Position numbers and translations under genes: made by a program
Notes under the pieces: model-generated
Told to the model about the DNA's origin: nothing
What the model saw: the letters and a program-made list of their open reading frames with translations, nothing else
Database searches by the model: none
Shown here: positions 42,951 to 52,305 of the stretch, in pieces
Layout of the letters: each line of letters opens with the position of its first letter
Numbering within the stretch: the stretch's first letter is position 1
NCBI GenBank assembly: GCA_041946755.1
Contig: JBHGBB010000001.1
Coordinates: 1-55,311 of the forward strand
DNA: 55,311 bases
Reading direction: 5' to 3'
From: JBHGBB01 sp041946755
GTDB taxonomy: Bacteria; UBP4; UBA4092; JAOAEQ01

Positions 42951-43846
42951 TATAGATTAAGATACTCGTTGGTAGAAATAATTCGATACCTGCTTGAGAT
43001 ATGGCTTAACATCCGCTGGAATAAATCTATTCTTTCTTCGACTGGTTTTAAAATCCATTTCAGTTTTGGGATCCGTAAATCTTCGAACCAGTCAACTAAA
43101 TCTACCCCATGAAAAACGAATACTAACGGTAGATTCAATCGCGATAACCAATTCACCGCAGAGGTAAAATACCACCAGCCGAACCGCATCGCAAAACTGC
43201 TATGGATCGGAGTTCGAATTAAAGGATAAACACTAATCGGTATTTCCCATACTTGCCTTGTCCCCGATTTCCAAATATACTCCGGGTCCGGATGATATTT
43301 ATTAAGTGGTGCTCTGCTATATTTAATTTTACCATAACTAGCATTAGATTTTGTATTTATCGCGGTTCCTCTTGATTCAAGGCTGCGGATTACACCCGAC
43401 CAGTATGTAGGAAAAATCGATGAATCGTATAGATAGCCGCGCTCCTGCAAAATGGATATGGTCTCACTATCGATAGCATACGATGGCGCCCGGAATCCGA
43501 TTACCGGTTGTTCTGTCAACCGGTTGATTAGCCGTTCCGCAATTTCTATTTCCCGCTGTTTTTCTGATAACGTTAATACCGAGAAATTCCGGGGATGCGT
43601 ATAACTATGGTTGGCGAGTTCATGTCCGGCATCCGCAATCGATTTAATTACCGCAGCTGATTGGGGTACTTCCAAATCACTGCCGACAATAAAAAAAGTC
43701 GACTCTAGATTAAACTCGCGAAATAATGAGAGAAACCGGGGAACACTTTGTTCAAAGACCGGATCTTTTGCATGCGATACTTCTATCCCATGATGCTGAA
43801 ATATCGTCCATATTCCATCAAGATCGACTTGGATGATTGCTTCCAT
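42950..43846 (-). CDS. NodB-type polysaccharide deacetylase
   Basis: About 298 residues from ATG 43846. 'AIIQVDLDGIWT' carries the catalytic Asp, 'GHELANHSYTHP' the metal-binding His pair, and 'VIGFRAPSYAIDSETI' the Arg/Asp motif. 'YLYDSSIFPTYWSG', 'WEIPISVYPLI' and 'LVFVFHGVDLVDW' (the late His) follow. The order is canonical for the carbohydrate esterase 4 fold. It likely deacetylates N-acetylglucosamine-type residues in a surface polysaccharide. Its stop codon overlaps the lptB start by one base, so both share a transcript. Confidence 0.88.
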   Translation of the reverse strand: MEAIIQVDLDGIWTIFQHHGIEVSHAKDPVFEQSVPRFLSLFREFNLESTFFIVGSDLEVPQSAAVIKSIADAGHELANHSYTHPRNFSVLTLSEKQREIEIAERLINRLTEQPVIGFRAPSYAIDSETISILQERGYLYDSSIFPTYWSGVIRSLESRGTAINTKSNASYGKIKYSRAPLNKYHPDPEYIWKSGTRQVWEIPISVYPLIRTPIHSSFAMRFGWWYFTSAVNWLSRLNLPLVFVFHGVDLVDWFEDLRIPKLKWILKPVEERIDLFQRMLSHISSRYRIISTNEYLNL

Positions 43847-43892
43847 TATAAATAAAAGCCGTTGGGGTCGATGGATACCAACCCCTCGCAAC

Positions 43893-44144
43893 CTATTCAG
43901 ATTTGGTTTCAGAACTCTTCTTTTCTTTTGAGCCCACTAATTGTATCAATGCTAAGGCAATCGCAAATAACAAACAGGTGTCGGTAAACCGTAACAAAGC
44001 ATCTGCACTTATACCCATAAACCAGGGTAGAACGGCTTTCCCATTAACCTGAAAATTCTGAATGCGCGCGATGACACTAAGAATAATGCAGATAACCGCT
44101 GCTCGAAGAAATATTTTTGAAAATATGCTACTTAATGATTCCAT
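43893..44144 (-). CDS. Small two-helix membrane protein
   Basis: This 83-residue protein has two membrane helices (about 11-27 and 49-70) and a Lys/Ser/Glu tail. I recognise no family. It lies between the Wzm permease and the deacetylase on the same strand (46-base gap to the latter). Confidence 0.6.
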   Translation of the reverse strand: MESLSSIFSKIFLRAAVICIILSVIARIQNFQVNGKAVLPWFMGISADALLRFTDTCLLFAIALALIQLVGSKEKKSSETKSE

Positions 44145-44168
44145 CTTGTTATTCCCTCCCCTCTCAAA

Positions 44169-44259
44169 GCAGACTTCAGTCTTAAGTCCGAAGTCTTAAG
44201 CCCAAAAACCCAAAAAACATATTTTGCTTAGGACTTAGGACTATTTACTTGGGACTGTA
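44169..44259. repeat. TAAGTCC-word inverted repeat (family B copy 2)
   Basis: GCAGACTTCAGTCTTAAGTCC words on the left, TAGGACTTAGGACT...GGGACTG on the right. It ends at the base before the wzm stop codon. Confidence 0.75.
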
Positions 44260-44260
44260 G

Positions 44261-45091
44261 TTATAGTTCATCAACAAACTGGTCTTCGAAATGCCGGAAA
44301 ATGATTATGCCCACCCATAAGATTAAAAATGACATCAACGCGGTTATTCCAAGAAACGTAATCCATTCAGAAAATGAAGGGCCGAAGGTAATATTGGTAT
44401 TATAACTGTTTCCTAATAATATTTTGCGATATCCGGTAAATATCGGGACCAGCGGGTTTAATAGAAATATACGGTATACCGGTTCGGATAAATGCTGTTT
44501 CGCCAGGCTGATCGGATAAAATATCGGGGTTAAATAGAACCAGGCGGTCATAATCGCATCTAATATCGCGGCGGTATCCCGGAAGAAAACATTTAATGCT
44601 GAAGTAATCAAACCCAGGCCGGTAACGAATATCAGATGGATGAACAGTAATACCGGTAACCATACGATATATATAGTTATCGGCATCCGATAGATAACCA
44701 GAAAAATAAAGAGGATGATTAAGGATAATAATAGATTAATCAGTTCCGCGACTATCGCCGAAACCGGGAATATCTCGCGCGGGAGTTTAACTTTCTTTAT
44801 CAGATTCGCATTGCTGATTAACGAATTAGTCGCATTGTTCGTTCCGGTAATATGAAATCCCCAAGGCAGCAGCGCACATAATAAATATAACGGATAAGGA
44901 GTATTCATATCTATCGGAAATCGAAATACTACCGAAAACACAATAGTTAAAATAATCATGGTAAATAGCGGTCGCAATAAGGACCATAAGAAACCCAGAA
45001 CGGTAACTTTATATCGCGCCTTCAAATCCCGTTGTACCAGACTCCATAACAATTCCCGATAGTGGATCAACTGCCGTATCAAAGTAAACAT
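44261..45091 (-). CDS. wzm: ABC-2 type permease for O-antigen or teichoic-acid-like polysaccharide (Wzm/TagG)
   Basis: This 276-residue permease has six hydrophobic helices. 'RQLIHYRELLWSLVQRDLKARYKVTVLGFLWSLLRPL' is the family N-terminal signature, and 'PIFYPISLAKQ' and 'NPLVPIFTGYRKILL' follow in the usual order. It exports lipid-linked polysaccharide with a Wzt ATPase. No Wzt is next to it; the nearest is the partial gene at the left edge of the window. It is at the 5' end of the minus-strand block with hprK/hpf/lptB. Confidence 0.88.
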   Translation of the reverse strand: MFTLIRQLIHYRELLWSLVQRDLKARYKVTVLGFLWSLLRPLFTMIILTIVFSVVFRFPIDMNTPYPLYLLCALLPWGFHITGTNNATNSLISNANLIKKVKLPREIFPVSAIVAELINLLLSLIILFIFLVIYRMPITIYIVWLPVLLFIHLIFVTGLGLITSALNVFFRDTAAILDAIMTAWFYLTPIFYPISLAKQHLSEPVYRIFLLNPLVPIFTGYRKILLGNSYNTNITFGPSFSEWITFLGITALMSFLILWVGIIIFRHFEDQFVDEL

Positions 45092-45211
45092 ATATCGATT
45101 ATATTAACGAAATATGACTGGTTTATAGACAAAATCCTCGTACAAGATATATAATCTTACCAATCTCTGATATAATTTTATTTGATACAATTATAGTTAT
45201 TTTTTAAGATA

Positions 45212-46348
45212 ATGTCTATGCAAATCGATAAAAAAAAGAGTAAGATACCGGCGTCAAATCATAAAAAAATAATGGTTAAACTCGCCAAACGGAGTTATCC
45301 CATCTATATCGAGCCGGGATTGTTAACGCAAATCCATCGATATATCAAAAAACTATCCATCGGGAAACAGATTGCTCTCATCACCAATCCGACCGTCGGT
45401 AACCTGTATGCAGAAACGGTTAAATCAGAATTATGCCAAGCTGGATTGCAACCGGTTATCTTCGCTATCCCTGATGGCGAATGGTATAAAAATCTAGATG
45501 TGGTTCGCGACCTCTATTCGCGACTCCTCGAACAGGGATTCGACCGTAACTCCGCGATCGTTGCGCTTGGTGGAGGAGTAATTGGCGATCTTGCCGGATT
45601 CGTTGCCGCAACCTACCTGCGCGGGATACCATTCATTCAGATACCGACTACACTACTCGCTCAAGTCGATAGCAGTGTCGGTGGCAAAGTTGGGGTTAAT
45701 CTGTTGGAAGGAAAGAACCTGGTCGGCAGTTTCTATCAACCAATCCTGGTACTTATCGATCCAACCGTATTAACTACATTACCGGAACGCGAACTTAAAT
45801 CGGGGTTGGCTGAAGTAATCAAACATGGGGTCATATACGACACGGCATTTTTCGGTTGGCTAGAAAAAAACATTCCGCAAATCCTTGATCTCGATTTGCA
45901 ATGCTTAACTACTATCATCGCTCGGAGTTGTGAGATTAAAGCGGAAGTAGTCAGTCTAGATGAAATCGAACATGGATTACGAGCGATCTTAAATTTTGGG
46001 CACACCATCGGTCATGCAATCGAAACTTTGACCGGTTATGAACGCTATCGGCATGGAGAAGCAGTCGCTATCGGTATGGTTGCTGCCGGTAAACTTGCAC
46101 AATCTATCACCCGCTTTAATCCTCAAGAATCAATACGGCTAATTAATCTTATTAACGCTACCGGGCTGCCAACTGCTATTCCCAACTTGGCAATATCCAA
46201 GTTTTTAGATACAATATATCGAGATAAAAAAATTACTAATCATATGCTCCGGATGGTTTTACCGCAGAAACTTGGACAGGTTAAGATAATAAACGATATT
46301 TCCGAGAAACAAATTATCCAAACTATTCGAGCTTTAACAGCGAAATAA
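45212..46348 (+). CDS. aroB: 3-dehydroquinate synthase
   Basis: This 378-residue enzyme converts DAHP to 3-dehydroquinate in the shikimate pathway. 'IALITNPTVGNLYAE', 'ALGGGVIGDLAGFVAATYLRGIPFIQIPTTLLAQVDSSVGGKVGVN', 'LNFGHTIGHAIETL' and 'RHGEAVAIGMVAAGKLA' cover the NAD and zinc sites. The first 20 residues are a Lys-rich extension; a second Met (MVKLAKR) is at 45272. aroQ follows seven bases after its stop. Confidence 0.95.
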   Translation: MSMQIDKKKSKIPASNHKKIMVKLAKRSYPIYIEPGLLTQIHRYIKKLSIGKQIALITNPTVGNLYAETVKSELCQAGLQPVIFAIPDGEWYKNLDVVRDLYSRLLEQGFDRNSAIVALGGGVIGDLAGFVAATYLRGIPFIQIPTTLLAQVDSSVGGKVGVNLLEGKNLVGSFYQPILVLIDPTVLTTLPERELKSGLAEVIKHGVIYDTAFFGWLEKNIPQILDLDLQCLTTIIARSCEIKAEVVSLDEIEHGLRAILNFGHTIGHAIETLTGYERYRHGEAVAIGMVAAGKLAQSITRFNPQESIRLINLINATGLPTAIPNLAISKFLDTIYRDKKITNHMLRMVLPQKLGQVKIINDISEKQIIQTIRALTAK

Positions 46349-46355
46349 GGCAGTT

Positions 46356-46814
46356 ATGAAAAAACATAAAATACTGGTACTGCATGGTCCGAATTTGCAA
46401 TTATTAGGACAACGGGAAAAAGCAGTTTATGGCACCATCACCTTATCTCAAATCAATCGGGCATTAGAAAAACTTGCTGCAGAACTGAACTTAGAATTGA
46501 AATGTATTCAATCGAATCAGGAAGGTGAACTGGTAGAGATTATTGGAACGCTCGGTTCTACCTGGGCTGAAGGATTGCTCATCAATCCCGCAGCATATAC
46601 GCATACCAGTATTGCAATTCGGGATGCCATTGCGGCTATCTCGATTCCGGCTGTAGAAGTTCATATTTCCAATATTTATGCCCGGGATAAGTTTCGGCAT
46701 CATTCTTATATCGCTCCGGTCGCTATCGGTCAAATCGCGGGATTTGGTATCGAGAGTTACCTGTTGGGATTACGTGCCTTAGTCGCAAATATTCAAAAAC
46801 GAACCGCAAAATAA
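46356..46814 (+). CDS. aroQ: Type II 3-dehydroquinate dehydratase
   Basis: This 152-residue type II enzyme has 'VLHGPNLQLLGQREKAVYG' (with the essential Arg/Tyr loop), 'SNQEGELVEIIG', 'INPAAYTHTSIAIRDAIAAI' and 'EVHISNIYARDKFRHHS'. It dehydrates 3-dehydroquinate to 3-dehydroshikimate, the next step after AroB, and is clearly cotranscribed with it. Confidence 0.96.
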   Translation: MKKHKILVLHGPNLQLLGQREKAVYGTITLSQINRALEKLAAELNLELKCIQSNQEGELVEIIGTLGSTWAEGLLINPAAYTHTSIAIRDAIAAISIPAVEVHISNIYARDKFRHHSYIAPVAIGQIAGFGIESYLLGLRALVANIQKRTAK

Positions 46815-46938
46815 AAATAAAAAGTAGCTTGGTAGATAGGTTTTAGTTTAAAATAGTTGACAAATGAGCTAGATTGGAGTAAGGTATCTAGCAGGAATAG
46901 AATTGGGATAAAAGAATATTTAACGATAATTTACGTCT

Positions 46939-48144
46939 ATGAAACTCGGTAAAACCGAAAAAACCGTTGCCGTTGCAGTAAGCGCTTTGGGATTAATTGC
47001 CGTAATCCATTTTATCTTATACCGTCCGCAATCAAGTGCCTTATCGGAAATCAACAAACAATGGTCGGCTGCGGCAGCGCAATATCAAGAGTTTTATAAA
47101 TATGATTTATCACAAAAAGAGATTCTCTCGATAGATTCGCAAGTTAATTATCTTGCTGCAAGTTATGATTCCGCCAAACATGTGCTCCAATTTTCTCAAA
47201 GCCTTGATGCCTCGAAAGGAAATCAAGCGATATTAGAGGCACTCCAGACTCTTAAACAAACCGAAAAAAATAGTGGCAAAACTTTAGTTAAAATTTTTGC
47301 TAATTGGAATATTACCGATGATGTTCCGGGTTTAGATCCACGCCGGATACCTGATTATCTCGATGACCTAAAAACCAAGAAAGCGGTTCTAAAACTACCC
47401 AATCTGGATCCGACACTCAAACAAGAGTTTACCGCTAAATATTATGATACCAAGAAAAAACTGGGATTTAATACCGCTGAATTAGGCCAGATGCCTCCAT
47501 TGGTCGCATATCTCAAGCAATTAAAAATATATAGTTATATCAAAACCAATCTAGGTGATAATTATCGGGTTTCTGATAAAGAATTATTCGATTTACTGGA
47601 ATTATCTTCGAAAGAGCAGAAAAATGTAGGAGATTATTTATTTATCTTAAAAAATGCTAATAATTTGGTGAAACTTGCTATCGATTGTGAAGTTGATGCT
47701 GTTAGTGCTTTGAATCTAAATCTGGAAGAACCAACATATCGGCCTTCAGATAAACCGGCAGCAACACCAGTCACCTCAACGATAACACAACCAGGTAGAT
47801 TTCCCGGAAGATCTCCGATGTTTGACGGTCCAGGGGCACCACCGCCAGAAATGGGTGGTCCACCACGCGGTATGGCACCGGTTGAAGGAGCCGGAGGTCC
47901 TATGTTTAGAGCACCAACACAAGTTGCTACTCCGGCAGCCCCTACAGCAAAACCAATTGCTACTGCTTGGCCAATCGAAATAAAAATTAAAGCGAATAAT
48001 CTGGCATTTAACAAATTCCTTTATGGAGTTTCAAATTCACCGGCCTTAGCCGAAATCAAAGAAATCGAAGTACAAGCCCTTGATGAAGGTAAAGTCCAAG
48101 TTCGGCTTAAAGTATATTATTATACCGGATTCACCGCAACTTAA
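46939..48144 (+). CDS. PilO-like membrane protein, possible type IV pilus/type II secretion component
   Basis: This 401-residue protein has one N-terminal membrane helix (about 8-27), long coiled-coil-rich periplasmic segments, and a Gly/Pro-rich linker (about 275-325). The C-terminal end ('PIEIKIKANNLAFNKFLYGVSNSPALAEIKEIEVQAL', then 'KVQVRLKVYYYTG') resembles the ferredoxin-like domain of PilO. aroB/aroK beside pilMNOPQ is a common bacterial arrangement, and here aroB-aroQ precede it, which supports the idea. PilM, N and Q are not seen. The assignment is tentative. Confidence 0.5.
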   Translation: MKLGKTEKTVAVAVSALGLIAVIHFILYRPQSSALSEINKQWSAAAAQYQEFYKYDLSQKEILSIDSQVNYLAASYDSAKHVLQFSQSLDASKGNQAILEALQTLKQTEKNSGKTLVKIFANWNITDDVPGLDPRRIPDYLDDLKTKKAVLKLPNLDPTLKQEFTAKYYDTKKKLGFNTAELGQMPPLVAYLKQLKIYSYIKTNLGDNYRVSDKELFDLLELSSKEQKNVGDYLFILKNANNLVKLAIDCEVDAVSALNLNLEEPTYRPSDKPAATPVTSTITQPGRFPGRSPMFDGPGAPPPEMGGPPRGMAPVEGAGGPMFRAPTQVATPAAPTAKPIATAWPIEIKIKANNLAFNKFLYGVSNSPALAEIKEIEVQALDEGKVQVRLKVYYYTGFTAT

Positions 48145-48279
48145 TTCAAAAATTTTATTGGTTATTACTACCTCCCATTAACTCCGATATTTGTTCTGTA
48201 TTCCTAAATCACTCTATATCAATGCCATGAATTTAGGGTAGAATCATATCCATCATCTAAAAACGACTCAATTATTACT

Positions 48280-49833
48280 ATGTCTGCTGAACGGAAAAAA
48301 ATAGTGGTACGGAATTCGATCTATTCTGTAGTAAACGATTTGGTGAATATCCCATTAAAGTTAATTTTGATCGGATATATCATTTCGAAACTCGGAATTG
48401 CAGAATATGGTATCTGGTCGCTCGTCGGCGTTCTTGGCGGACAAATCGCGCAAATGACCCTCAGTATTCCTCAAGGTATTACCAAATATATCCCGGAATA
48501 TTTGGCTCAAAATCTGACTGATAAAGTTAATGCAGTTTTATCGACTGCGTTAGTTTTATATATTCTCGTTGGATTAATAATTTTAATCCTTGCATTTTTT
48601 CTGCAATTTAAGATTTTCATGTTTATTTTTCATCTTGCTCCGGAACAATATCATCGATATAATTTTATTTTTTGGGGGGTAGTATTGGTTTTTATCGGCA
48701 ATCATATTTTTGGCATTTATCCTTCCTTACTCAACGGATTGCAACGCATGGACCTTGTTTCCATGATCAGTATGATTTCTAATATTATTGAAGTTATCAT
48801 TTCATTACTGATTCTGCGGTTTAATGGCGGGTTAACCGGTCTGGTCTGGCTGATGATTTTTATCGATAGCGCCACGATATTGTCGTATATTATCTATTCC
48901 AAAGTATTATTTAACCCATTAAAAATCAGATTTAAGTTGTTCCGGTATGCAGAATTAAAAAAAATCTTGAAGTATAGTCTCCAATTACAGGTTAGCGGGT
49001 TTGCTAGTCAAGCGGTGGTCGATTTACCAAAAGTATTTATCAGTTATTTTTTAGGTACCAGCGCGACTGGATTATATGATGTCGCATTAAAGGTGGTCGT
49101 AATACTCCGAAAACTTTTAATGCGATTGATTAGTCCGATTATGCCGGTCGCATCTGAGTTATTTGCCTTGCAACAGAACCTGACCATTAAACGGCTTTTT
49201 TTACAGTCGTTACGTTATCTCTATTTAATCGGATTCCCGTTATTCGCATTTATCTTCGCTTTCGCTCCGCAATTAGTCCGATTCTGGCTGGGTCAAGGAG
49301 TAGACATCACCGCGGCTGCCTCAACCATGCGATGGCTCACTATTTGTTTCTGGATAAACCTTACCGTCGTTCCGGCATCATATTTATTAAACGGTATTGG
49401 GAAACCAAAATACGGTATGTACTCTGCCATGCTGACATTATTTCTCATGGTCATACTAACTCCTATTTCGATCTATTATCTGCATTATTTTGGGGCGGTA
49501 CTAGCGGTATTTATCTCCTGGGGATTAAGCTCTTTCATTCTTCATTATCAGTTTTTCAGAACCATGCAATTTTCGGTTCGCATCATTCCTTCAAAGACGG
49601 TAATAGCATATCCGGTGCAAATTGCGATTATTACCGGAATGTTTTATGGTATCGGTATGCTGCTGCCGATGCCCCGATTTTTATTTATCTTATTTTCAGG
49701 GATTATTTTTATTTGCTATTTCCTATTACTATTCTGGCAGAAGCATCTGGAATTATATGATCTTGAATTGATTAAACCATATATTCCAAATCGGATGTTT
49801 CTCATGTTTAAGAACATGATTGATCGCAATTAA
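48280..49833 (+). CDS. wzx: Wzx/MATE-like lipid-linked oligosaccharide flippase
   Basis: This 517-residue membrane protein has twelve or more helices. The N-terminal region 'SVVNDLVNIPLKLILIGYIISKLGIAEYGIWSLV' and the later 'FGAVLAVFISWGLSSFI' follow the polysaccharide-flippase layout. It moves undecaprenyl-linked glycans to the outer face of the inner membrane. Three GT4-type glycosyltransferases follow, supporting polysaccharide synthesis. The ATG at 48280 has no clear ribosome site. Confidence 0.83.
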   Translation: MSAERKKIVVRNSIYSVVNDLVNIPLKLILIGYIISKLGIAEYGIWSLVGVLGGQIAQMTLSIPQGITKYIPEYLAQNLTDKVNAVLSTALVLYILVGLIILILAFFLQFKIFMFIFHLAPEQYHRYNFIFWGVVLVFIGNHIFGIYPSLLNGLQRMDLVSMISMISNIIEVIISLLILRFNGGLTGLVWLMIFIDSATILSYIIYSKVLFNPLKIRFKLFRYAELKKILKYSLQLQVSGFASQAVVDLPKVFISYFLGTSATGLYDVALKVVVILRKLLMRLISPIMPVASELFALQQNLTIKRLFLQSLRYLYLIGFPLFAFIFAFAPQLVRFWLGQGVDITAAASTMRWLTICFWINLTVVPASYLLNGIGKPKYGMYSAMLTLFLMVILTPISIYYLHYFGAVLAVFISWGLSSFILHYQFFRTMQFSVRIIPSKTVIAYPVQIAIITGMFYGIGMLLPMPRFLFILFSGIIFICYFLLLFWQKHLELYDLELIKPYIPNRMFLMFKNMIDRN

Positions 49834-49860
49834 ATTATATATTATTGGTATATATTATTT

Positions 49861-50985
49861 ATGATACGGGTATTACATCTAATCAGTTCTTCTAATATTG
49901 GCGGATCACCGAAACATACGTTACTCCTCTGCCAGGAATTGGATAAATTGGGCTGCGCTACCCTGATTATTTCACCGCCAGCCGGCTCATTTGAATCTGA
50001 AATCAAGCAAAGCGGTATCTCTTGGGAACCGGTTAATTTAAATTCAGCGTTCCGTTCCTCTCTCTATCCAGAGCTACTCCAGATAATAAATCAACATCAG
50101 ATAAACCTGATCCATACTCATGAATTGAAAGCCGATTATATCGGAATGCGGATAGCCAAGAAAACCGGGCTGCCTTTAATCACCACGATTCATAATATGA
50201 TTAATAAAGGACCATTACCGGTATGGAAAAAGATGATTTATATCCGACTAAGCCGGTATCTGGCTCAACGGCAGCATAAAATTATCGTAGTATCGGAAGC
50301 GGTCCGCCAGAATACTATCCACGCTTTACATATCCCAGCCGGAAAAATCATTACAGTCAGAAATGGAACGAAAATATATCCTTTGAATCCAAATCTGAAT
50401 ATAACTTCAATCCGGCAGCAATTAGGATTGAATCCACAAGCTCCGGTTATTGCATGTATCTCGCGACTGATTCCAGTACAAAAAGGGCATCGGTATCTTC
50501 TTCTAGCCGCGCAACAGGTGATTAAACAGAAACCGGAAGCACAATTCCTCATTGTCGGTGACGGAACGATTCGCAATGCATTAGTAGAATTAGCCACCCA
50601 ACTTAAGATACAATCGAATATTCATTTCACCGGCTGGCAGAGTAATATTCAAGATATTTTAGCGAGTATCGATATCTGTGCGGTCCCATCATTATGGGAC
50701 CCGTTACCTCGGATAGTTCTGGAAGCGATGGTTGCCGGGAAACCGGTAGTCGCCAGTAATATCGATGGGATACCGGAAGCAGTGGTTGATGGCGAGACTG
50801 GGATTCTGGTTCCGCCGGCAGACGAAAATAGCCTGGCAAAAGCGATTGTCGAATTATTAGAACACCTCGAGAAAGCTGAACAGATGGGAGAAGCCGGCCG
50901 GAATCGGGCGATAGCTGAATTTAGCAGCGAACGCCATGCGCAAGAAGTTCTGAAAGTATATCAAGAAATACTTTCCACTGACTGA
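49861..50985 (+). CDS. GT4 family glycosyltransferase
   Basis: This 374-residue GT-B enzyme has 'RVLHLISSSNIGGSPKHTLLL' (acceptor domain loop), 'VCISRLIPVQKGHRYLL'-type start of the donor domain, 'QFLIVGDGT' and the GT4 signature 'CAVPSLWDPLPRIVLEAMVAGKPVVASNIDGIPEAVVDG' (retaining Glu and nucleotide-binding turn). Donor and acceptor sugars are unknown. It starts 27 bases after the flippase stop. Confidence 0.88.
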   Translation: MIRVLHLISSSNIGGSPKHTLLLCQELDKLGCATLIISPPAGSFESEIKQSGISWEPVNLNSAFRSSLYPELLQIINQHQINLIHTHELKADYIGMRIAKKTGLPLITTIHNMINKGPLPVWKKMIYIRLSRYLAQRQHKIIVVSEAVRQNTIHALHIPAGKIITVRNGTKIYPLNPNLNITSIRQQLGLNPQAPVIACISRLIPVQKGHRYLLLAAQQVIKQKPEAQFLIVGDGTIRNALVELATQLKIQSNIHFTGWQSNIQDILASIDICAVPSLWDPLPRIVLEAMVAGKPVVASNIDGIPEAVVDGETGILVPPADENSLAKAIVELLEHLEKAEQMGEAGRNRAIAEFSSERHAQEVLKVYQEILSTD

Positions 50986-51035
50986 CACTGATCAAGAAAA
51001 CAGCTTAGCACTGATATTTTGAGTTAATTATTGTT

Positions 51036-51070
51036 TGTTTCGAATTTCGATATTCGATATTCGGATTTAT
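51036..51070. repeat. ATTCGAAT-word repeat, single arm
   Basis: TTTCGAATTTCGATATTCGATATTCGG matches the arm at 40470-40495. It lies just ahead of the next gene and would be read as extra N-terminal residues if an upstream ATA/ATT were used. Confidence 0.7.
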
Positions 51071-51076
51071 CATATT

Positions 51077-52240
51077 ATGCATATTTGCTTATTAACTCGG
51101 GCGTTACCTTCTCATCAATTCGGGGGACTAGAAACCCATACCCTAGCTTTAGCACAAGGGCTAGTCAGCCGCGGGCATAAGGTAACGATTATCTCTTCTG
51201 CCAAAGCGGTTACCGCTGAGTTTCGTTCTCTGTATTCGCAAATTAAGGTTGTTGAACTCCCAAAAACATTACCTGGGAAATATAGTTTATCTTTTTTCCG
51301 GGAATCAGTGAAATTGATTGATGAATTGGATAAACAAGAATCGTTCGATATCATTCATTCTCAGGGATTCGCGGCATTCGGTTATATGTTTTTTAAAGTT
51401 AAACCCTTAGTGGTTACCATCCATGGCACGTTAACATCGGAGACTATGTTATTTCCCAAGAAATTCTCGATTCCCAACCTCTGGAAATATCGGAAACGGT
51501 TAGGAATCAGCCCGTTATACCGGCAGTTATTATCTCGGGCGGATACCATTCTAGTTGATAGCCATTTCTCTGAACAGCTCTTATTACAAGAGAATGAAAC
51601 GCTTAATAAGAAACTAGCAGTAGTATATTTAGGAATCGATACCAATCACTTTATCTCTTCCGATAAAACCAAAGCGAAACCGCATTTTGGAATTGCCTCG
51701 GATTTCCTGATTTTAGCTTTCGGTCGGATTACGCATAGTAAAGGGTATCATATCCTTATCGAAGCATTGCGCAAGATTAATAATATTCCTTATCAGGTTA
51801 TCATCGCTGGAGATGGACCATATCGCAGTCAGTTAGAAAAGATGGTTAAACAGTATCATCTAGATCGCGTTACGTTTTTGGGGAAAGTAGCAGAATCTGA
51901 AGTTCCCGGTTTATATAGGGCGGCAGATGTTTTCGTTCATCCGGATTTAACCGCACCGGCGTTTGGATTAGTTGCGGCTGAAGCGTTATCGTGCGGCACC
52001 CCGGTGATCGCTTCTCATACCGGTGCGTTACCGGAAGTGGTAACCCCGGAAGTAGGGATAACCATACCACCGGGAGACCCGGAAACATTAGCCAGCGCTA
52101 TGCTCGAATTATATCTAAATAGTAAGCGAAGAAACCAGATGGGTATTGCTGCTCGGCAGCGAGCGGAATCGTTATTTACTTTAGAACGTATGGCAGCAGA
52201 AACAGAATCAGCATATCGAAAAACAGTAGCCAGTAGATAG
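51077..52240 (+). CDS. GT4 family glycosyltransferase
   Basis: This 387-residue protein (ATG 51077; upstream codons are repeat) has 'HICLLTRALPSHQFGGLETHTLALAQGL', the donor-domain start 'FLILAFGRITHSKGYHILIEAL', and 'AADVFVHPDLTAPAFGLVAAEALSCGTPVIASHTGALPEVV'. The donor sugar is unknown. The last codons (ValAlaSerArg stop) fall in a GTAGCCAGTAGATAG word repeat. Likely part of the flippase/glycosyltransferase unit. Confidence 0.87.
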   Translation: MHICLLTRALPSHQFGGLETHTLALAQGLVSRGHKVTIISSAKAVTAEFRSLYSQIKVVELPKTLPGKYSLSFFRESVKLIDELDKQESFDIIHSQGFAAFGYMFFKVKPLVVTIHGTLTSETMLFPKKFSIPNLWKYRKRLGISPLYRQLLSRADTILVDSHFSEQLLLQENETLNKKLAVVYLGIDTNHFISSDKTKAKPHFGIASDFLILAFGRITHSKGYHILIEALRKINNIPYQVIIAGDGPYRSQLEKMVKQYHLDRVTFLGKVAESEVPGLYRAADVFVHPDLTAPAFGLVAAEALSCGTPVIASHTGALPEVVTPEVGITIPPGDPETLASAMLELYLNSKRRNQMGIAARQRAESLFTLERMAAETESAYRKTVASR

Positions 52241-52295
52241 TAGTTGGAATCTAGGGTAAAAACTAGTTTTTCTCTATCTACTAGATGCTAGCTAC
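52225..52295. repeat. AGTAGATAG-word inverted repeat between two glycosyltransferases
   Basis: GTAGCCAGTAGATAGTAG on the left pairs with CTATCTACTAGATGCTAGCTAC on the right. The left arm contains the stop codon of the upstream gene (52238-52240). Confidence 0.7.
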
Positions 52296-52305
52296 AATTT
52301 GTACA

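Noticed and set aside
51035..51076. N-terminal extension FRISIFDIRI of the glycosyltransferase
   Set aside because: It is the translation of a TTTCGATATTCG word repeat seen elsewhere between genes. The ATG at 51077 gives the normal GT-B start.
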